DNA of 64,000 nt from Longilinea sp964536805. Lineage in GTDB: Bacteria; Chloroflexota; Anaerolineae; Anaerolineales; Anaerolineaceae. Under the pieces are notes generated by a model that saw only the letters and a program-made list of their open reading frames with translations, searched no databases and had not been told where the DNA came from. Below are positions 61,073 to 64,000 of the stretch, piece after piece (position 1 is the stretch's first letter; the number at the start of each line of letters is the position of its first letter). The stretch lies in assembly GCA_964536805.1 (NCBI GenBank), contig CAZHYQ010000001.1, positions 186,001 to 250,000 of the forward strand, given 5' to 3'. A program made the position numbers and the translations under genes.

Positions 61073-62503
61073 CTATTTTGGTATTTCCTTATTTCCACAA
61101 GGCAGTGTTAACAAAAAGGCACTACCATTGCCTGTCGAATTTACTAATTCGAGTTGACCGCCATGTGCCACGGCCAAATCCCGCGCAATTGTCAACCCCA
61201 ATCCCATGCCTTGTTTGATACGCCGGCTGGGATCGCCCCGGTAAAATGGCTGGAATATTTTATCCTTTTCCTCTGTTTGAATCCCAACCCCATTATCGCT
61301 TACTCTTACTAAGAAATTATTAGCATTCGCTGAGCAATCAATTTGTACTGTACCTCCCGGTTGCGTGTATTTCACCGCATTACTGAGCATATTTCCGATG
61401 ATCTGAGCAACCCGGTCCGGATCCATACGGACTGGAGGAAGGTCCGGTTGAATATTCACCAGCCATTGAAGGGTCTTTTCCTCGGCTGCAGCTTCCCATG
61501 ACCTGACTACGCCAGGAAGCCAATCGGATGGATTTACCCATTGCAGGTTCAATTCAAGGTTACCCAACGATTTATCATAGAGGTTGGCTAATTCCTCCAA
61601 AAGATTCTGAAGCCGTCGGGTCTCGTCATCCATCCCAAGTGTCAGGTCCTTTAGTAATCGCGGGTCATTTTCTGCGCCGCTGCCCAGGGCATGAATTGCC
61701 GAACGTAATACGCCCAATGGCCGGCCAATTTCATGGACCAGGTTCGCTAATAATTGCCGGCGTGATTGCTCCAGGCTGTGCAATTGATCAACCAGGAAAT
61801 TTACTGCGCGCGCTTGCGAACGGAGTTCATCCGGTCCGCTTTCATCCAACCGTTCCCGCCTTTTTCCGGTGGCGATGCCATAAATCGCCTCTGTCACTTG
61901 CTGAACTGGCCGGCTGATGCTTATTGCCAGCCAGGTGCCAATGATCAGGCTTAATGCCATTCCGACCAATAAAATGACTGCAATCTGCCAGCGGACTTGA
62001 GAGAATAGCTCAAACAAGGAAGCCAAACGGTAGGTAAGTCTCACGATACCAACGATGCCGCCTCCCGCATCGCTCACAGGTTCGAAGACATCGATCATCA
62101 CATTCCGGGTTCTGAGAAGAGAATAATTGGTCAGGGCTGTCTCTTTGCCACCCAAAGCGGCATCCAAACCGGTTGAAACAAGTCGCGACCCCCTCAAGTT
62201 TTCAATGGTGTCACTGGAAAACAAGATTCGTCCAGAAGAATCAAGAAACATGACCTGAATCGCCGGATCCAACTTGACGCGGGAGATCAGTTGCTCAAAT
62301 AAAACTGGATCGCCCCACAATTCGAATTCTGCCCCGCTTACCTCTGCCAACAGGCGCGAATCGCCCAACAGGTTTTCAGCCAGCTGGGGAATGATAAATT
62401 GTTTTTCGATTGCATACACCAGGGTTACACCCATGATGGGAATGACCAGTAGAAGCGGCAATATCTGGCTCCAGATGAGCCGTCTACGAAGACTTCGGAA
62501 CAT
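61073..62503 (-). CDS. Membrane sensor histidine kinase (HisKA type)
   Basis: Two transmembrane helices (about 10-32 and 172-195) enclose an extracytoplasmic sensor of about 140 residues. A HAMP domain (about 195-245) leads to His257 in NLVHEIGRPLG. The HATPase domain shows NMLSNAVKYTQPG, SDNGVGI and GMGLGLTIARDLA. The 476-residue layout is that of BaeS/CssS-type kinases. It overlaps the regulator by one base (TAATG). The gene directly downstream is a secreted HtrA protease, so envelope or protein-folding stress is the likely signal. Confidence 0.94.
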   Translation of the reverse strand: MFRSLRRRLIWSQILPLLLVIPIMGVTLVYAIEKQFIIPQLAENLLGDSRLLAEVSGAEFELWGDPVLFEQLISRVKLDPAIQVMFLDSSGRILFSSDTIENLRGSRLVSTGLDAALGGKETALTNYSLLRTRNVMIDVFEPVSDAGGGIVGIVRLTYRLASLFELFSQVRWQIAVILLVGMALSLIIGTWLAISISRPVQQVTEAIYGIATGKRRERLDESGPDELRSQARAVNFLVDQLHSLEQSRRQLLANLVHEIGRPLGVLRSAIHALGSGAENDPRLLKDLTLGMDDETRRLQNLLEELANLYDKSLGNLELNLQWVNPSDWLPGVVRSWEAAAEEKTLQWLVNIQPDLPPVRMDPDRVAQIIGNMLSNAVKYTQPGGTVQIDCSANANNFLVRVSDNGVGIQTEEKDKIFQPFYRGDPSRRIKQGMGLGLTIARDLAVAHGGQLELVNSTGNGSAFLLTLPCGNKEIPK

Positions 62504-63195
62504 TACCGGCCTCCTGCAAGCTTGTACCCGATGCCTCGCACGGTAATAATTCGTTTTGGTTGGCTGGCATTTTCTTCAATTTTTTCCCGCAGCCAACGCA
62601 TGTGCACATAAACTACCTGAGGTTGGCCGATGAATTCTGCACCCCAGGCTTGCTCGAGCAATTCGTCAATTGAAAAAACTTTATCTGGTTGGCGCGCCAA
62701 AATCGAGAGAAGCGTGAATTCCCGCGGGGTGAGACTGATATTCTTTCCTGAAACACTGACTTCATGAGTGGCAGGATCTAAACGAATAGAACCTGCCTGA
62801 ATGGGTTCGGCATCTGTAACATGTACAGAACCGTTTGAACGTCGTAATACGGCCTTGATATGGGCGATCAACACATCCACATCGAAAGGTTTGGTAATGT
62901 AATCATCCGCGCCCAATTCCAGACCAACGACCTGATCCAAATTCCGCCTTCTGGCGGTCACAAAGATAACCGGTACCTTAAAATCCGCTTTGAATTGTTT
63001 CAATGCGTCCAGCCCGTCCATTCCCGGCAAACCAATATCCAATAAAACCAAATCTGGAAGAAACTGGCGGGCAATTGCCAAGGCAGTTTCGGCCGTGTTG
63101 GCTGTGTTGGTATGAAAGCCAGCCTGGTCAAGGTTGAACGCCAGGCTGCGACGCATTAATGCATCATCGTCGACGATTAATATCTTTTTTGCCAT
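62503..63195 (-). CDS. OmpR-family response regulator
   Basis: Receiver with Asp9-Asp10-Asp11, phosphoacceptor Asp53 in LVLLDIGLPGMDG and a Lys in DYITKPFD. The winged-helix DNA-binding domain covers about 135-230 (SLTPREFTLLSILARQPDKV, then YVHMRWLREKIE). ATG at 63195 is chosen; a GTG two codons upstream is possible. It is the first gene of the regulator-kinase pair, with a TATAAT 34 bases upstream that lacks a good -35, as expected of a promoter needing activation. Confidence 0.94.
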   Translation of the reverse strand: MAKKILIVDDDALMRRSLAFNLDQAGFHTNTANTAETALAIARQFLPDLVLLDIGLPGMDGLDALKQFKADFKVPVIFVTARRRNLDQVVGLELGADDYITKPFDVDVLIAHIKAVLRRSNGSVHVTDAEPIQAGSIRLDPATHEVSVSGKNISLTPREFTLLSILARQPDKVFSIDELLEQAWGAEFIGQPQVVYVHMRWLREKIEENASQPKRIITVRGIGYKLAGGR

Positions 63196-63229
63196 AAGCA
63201 CAGCACTTTCATTTTCTTTTCTGCTCAGA

Positions 63230-63235
63230 ATTATA
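63230..63235 (-). promoter_or_regulatory. -10 box of the response regulator operon
   Basis: TATAAT on the minus strand, 34 bases before the ATG at 63195. No convincing -35 hexamer. The upstream 100 bases contain no CTTAAG copy. Confidence 0.45.
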
Positions 63236-63322
63236 CCGGTCTTGCCTCAACGATAGATTAAAAAGACTGCTTTCCTTCATTTCGCTCGCACCGTTCTTTG
63301 AAGTTGCAGATTTTAGGTAATT

Positions 63323-63331
63323 TGATATAAT
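63323..63331 (+). promoter_or_regulatory. Extended -10 promoter of the DUF255 gene
   Basis: TGATATAAT on the plus strand, with TTGCAG at 63304-63309 as a weak -35 at 16-base spacing; the ATG follows at 63373. A second TATAAT at 63350-63355 is less well placed. Confidence 0.45.
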
Positions 63332-63372
63332 TTTTATTATATTCACCTATATAATCCTATTTAGGGTGGTTT

Positions 63373-64000
63373 ATGCCCAACCAACTCGCCAACGAGACTT
63401 CCCCTTATCTTCTTCAGCATGCTGATAACCCGGTCAACTGGTACCCATGGAATGAAAAAGCTTTAAAACTTGCCAGGGAGGAAAATAAACCCATCTTTTT
63501 AAGCATTGGATATTCATCCTGCCATTGGTGTCACGTGATGGCACATGAATCTTTCGAAGACCCCGAAATAGCGGCTCTACTCAATCAATCCTTCATCAGT
63601 ATCAAAGTCGATCGAGAGGAACGTCCCGACATTGACAGCATCTATATGAACGCGGTGGTTGCCATGACAGGTCAGGGCGGTTGGCCGATGAGCGTGTTCC
63701 TCACCCCGGATGGAAAACCGTTTTTCGGCGGTACCTATTTTCCGCCCATCCGCCGTTACGGCTCGCCCTCTTTTCGCGACGTATTGATCAGTATCACCCG
63801 TTCCTGGCAGGAAGCACCCGGTGAAATTTATCCGGTTGCTGAGAAGCTCTCCCGCCATTTGCAGGAAAGCGCACACTGGGGCGGATGGGAAGAGCAACCG
63901 CTCCGGGAGGAAACCATCCAGGCTGCCTTCAAAGAATTGGAAGCCAGTTATGATTGGTCCGGCGGCGGTTGGGGACAAGCGCCGAAATTCCCTGCGCCGA
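63373..64000 (+). CDS. DUF255/YyaL thioredoxin-domain protein, partial
   Basis: Incomplete; it runs off the right end after 209 codons. The start MPNQLANETSPYLLQHADNP and SSCHWCHVMAHESFED belong to the N-terminal thioredoxin-like domain of the YyaL/SPATA20 family, with the Cys-His-Trp-Cys pair near residue 51-54. GGWPMSVFLTPDGKPFFGGT and GWGQAPKFP are also typical. Full-length members are about 650-700 residues with a C-terminal alpha/alpha-toroid like N-acylglucosamine epimerase. The function is not established. GGGTGG lies just before the ATG. Confidence 0.93.
   Translation, partial: MPNQLANETSPYLLQHADNPVNWYPWNEKALKLAREENKPIFLSIGYSSCHWCHVMAHESFEDPEIAALLNQSFISIKVDREERPDIDSIYMNAVVAMTGQGGWPMSVFLTPDGKPFFGGTYFPPIRRYGSPSFRDVLISITRSWQEAPGEIYPVAEKLSRHLQESAHWGGWEEQPLREETIQAAFKELEASYDWSGGGWGQAPKFPAP

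Noticed and set aside
1..64000. CRISPR array, rRNA operon, insertion sequence
   Set aside because: No regularly spaced repeats, no rRNA sequence and no transposase or terminal inverted repeats were found on reading the window.

Overview
The window is about 64 kb of densely packed bacterial chromosome with roughly balanced base composition. It carries no phage, no insertion sequence, no rRNA operon and one tRNA gene. The best fit is an anaerobic or facultative member of the Chloroflexota, class Anaerolineae. That rests on the mix of genes: several GT-C membrane glycosyltransferases in tandem, lipoproteins with Thr/Pro/Ser-rich linkers, an RsmD with an APPQY motif, a PPi-type phosphofructokinase and many TTG starts behind good Shine-Dalgarno sequences. 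No rRNA is present to prove it. No stretch longer than about 250 bases lacks a gene; the longer gaps hold promoters, terminators and the tRNA.

Layout. 1-7.4 kb: a tyrosine recombinase, a papain-like protein with a beta-sandwich N-terminus, a LOG-family hydrolase, an alkyltransferase-like protein, a HemW-like radical SAM enzyme, an aldo/keto reductase and a drug-type MFS exporter. 7.4-19.7 kb: a dynamin-like GTPase, a lipoprotein M1 peptidase, TypA, a patatin, a NarL-type two-component pair, a B12-binding radical SAM protein, and a cytosolic HtrA-like protease with an atypical LuxR regulator. 19.9-24.1 kb: a glycerol operon (glpK, a short GlpA-like flavoprotein, then SdhB, SdhC and SdhD-like subunits). 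24.2-24.9 kb: the L25/CTC gene, whose leader looks like 5S rRNA loop E. 24.9-30.9 kb: a six-gene minus-strand run with iscS, mnmA, trmI, a peptidase and a NUDIX enzyme. 31-37.6 kb: sugar phosphomutase, TatD, polyprenyl synthase, tRNA-Leu, PlsX, RluB and ScpB. 37.6-43.5 kb: a G5/propeller lipoprotein, a UXS-like epimerase, GtrA, a BchI-like ATPase, a UroD-like protein and RsmD. 43.5-46.4 kb: NUDIX, phosphofructokinase, a DegS-like kinase. 46.4-58.1 kb: eight GT-C-type membrane proteins. 58.1-64 kb: an acetyltransferase, a secreted HtrA with its probable OmpR-type two-component system, and the start of a DUF255/YyaL protein.

Three things stand out. First, the glycerol operon puts a glycerol-3-phosphate dehydrogenase-like flavoprotein where SdhA would sit in a succinate dehydrogenase operon, which suggests a hybrid quinone-linked complex. 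Second, the rplY leader reproduces the non-canonical core of 5S rRNA loop E directly before the ribosome binding site, which suggests autogenous control by L25. Third, a 19-bp CTTAAG-N5-CTTAAG element lies between a two-component operon and the secreted htrA gene, which suggests an envelope-stress circuit.
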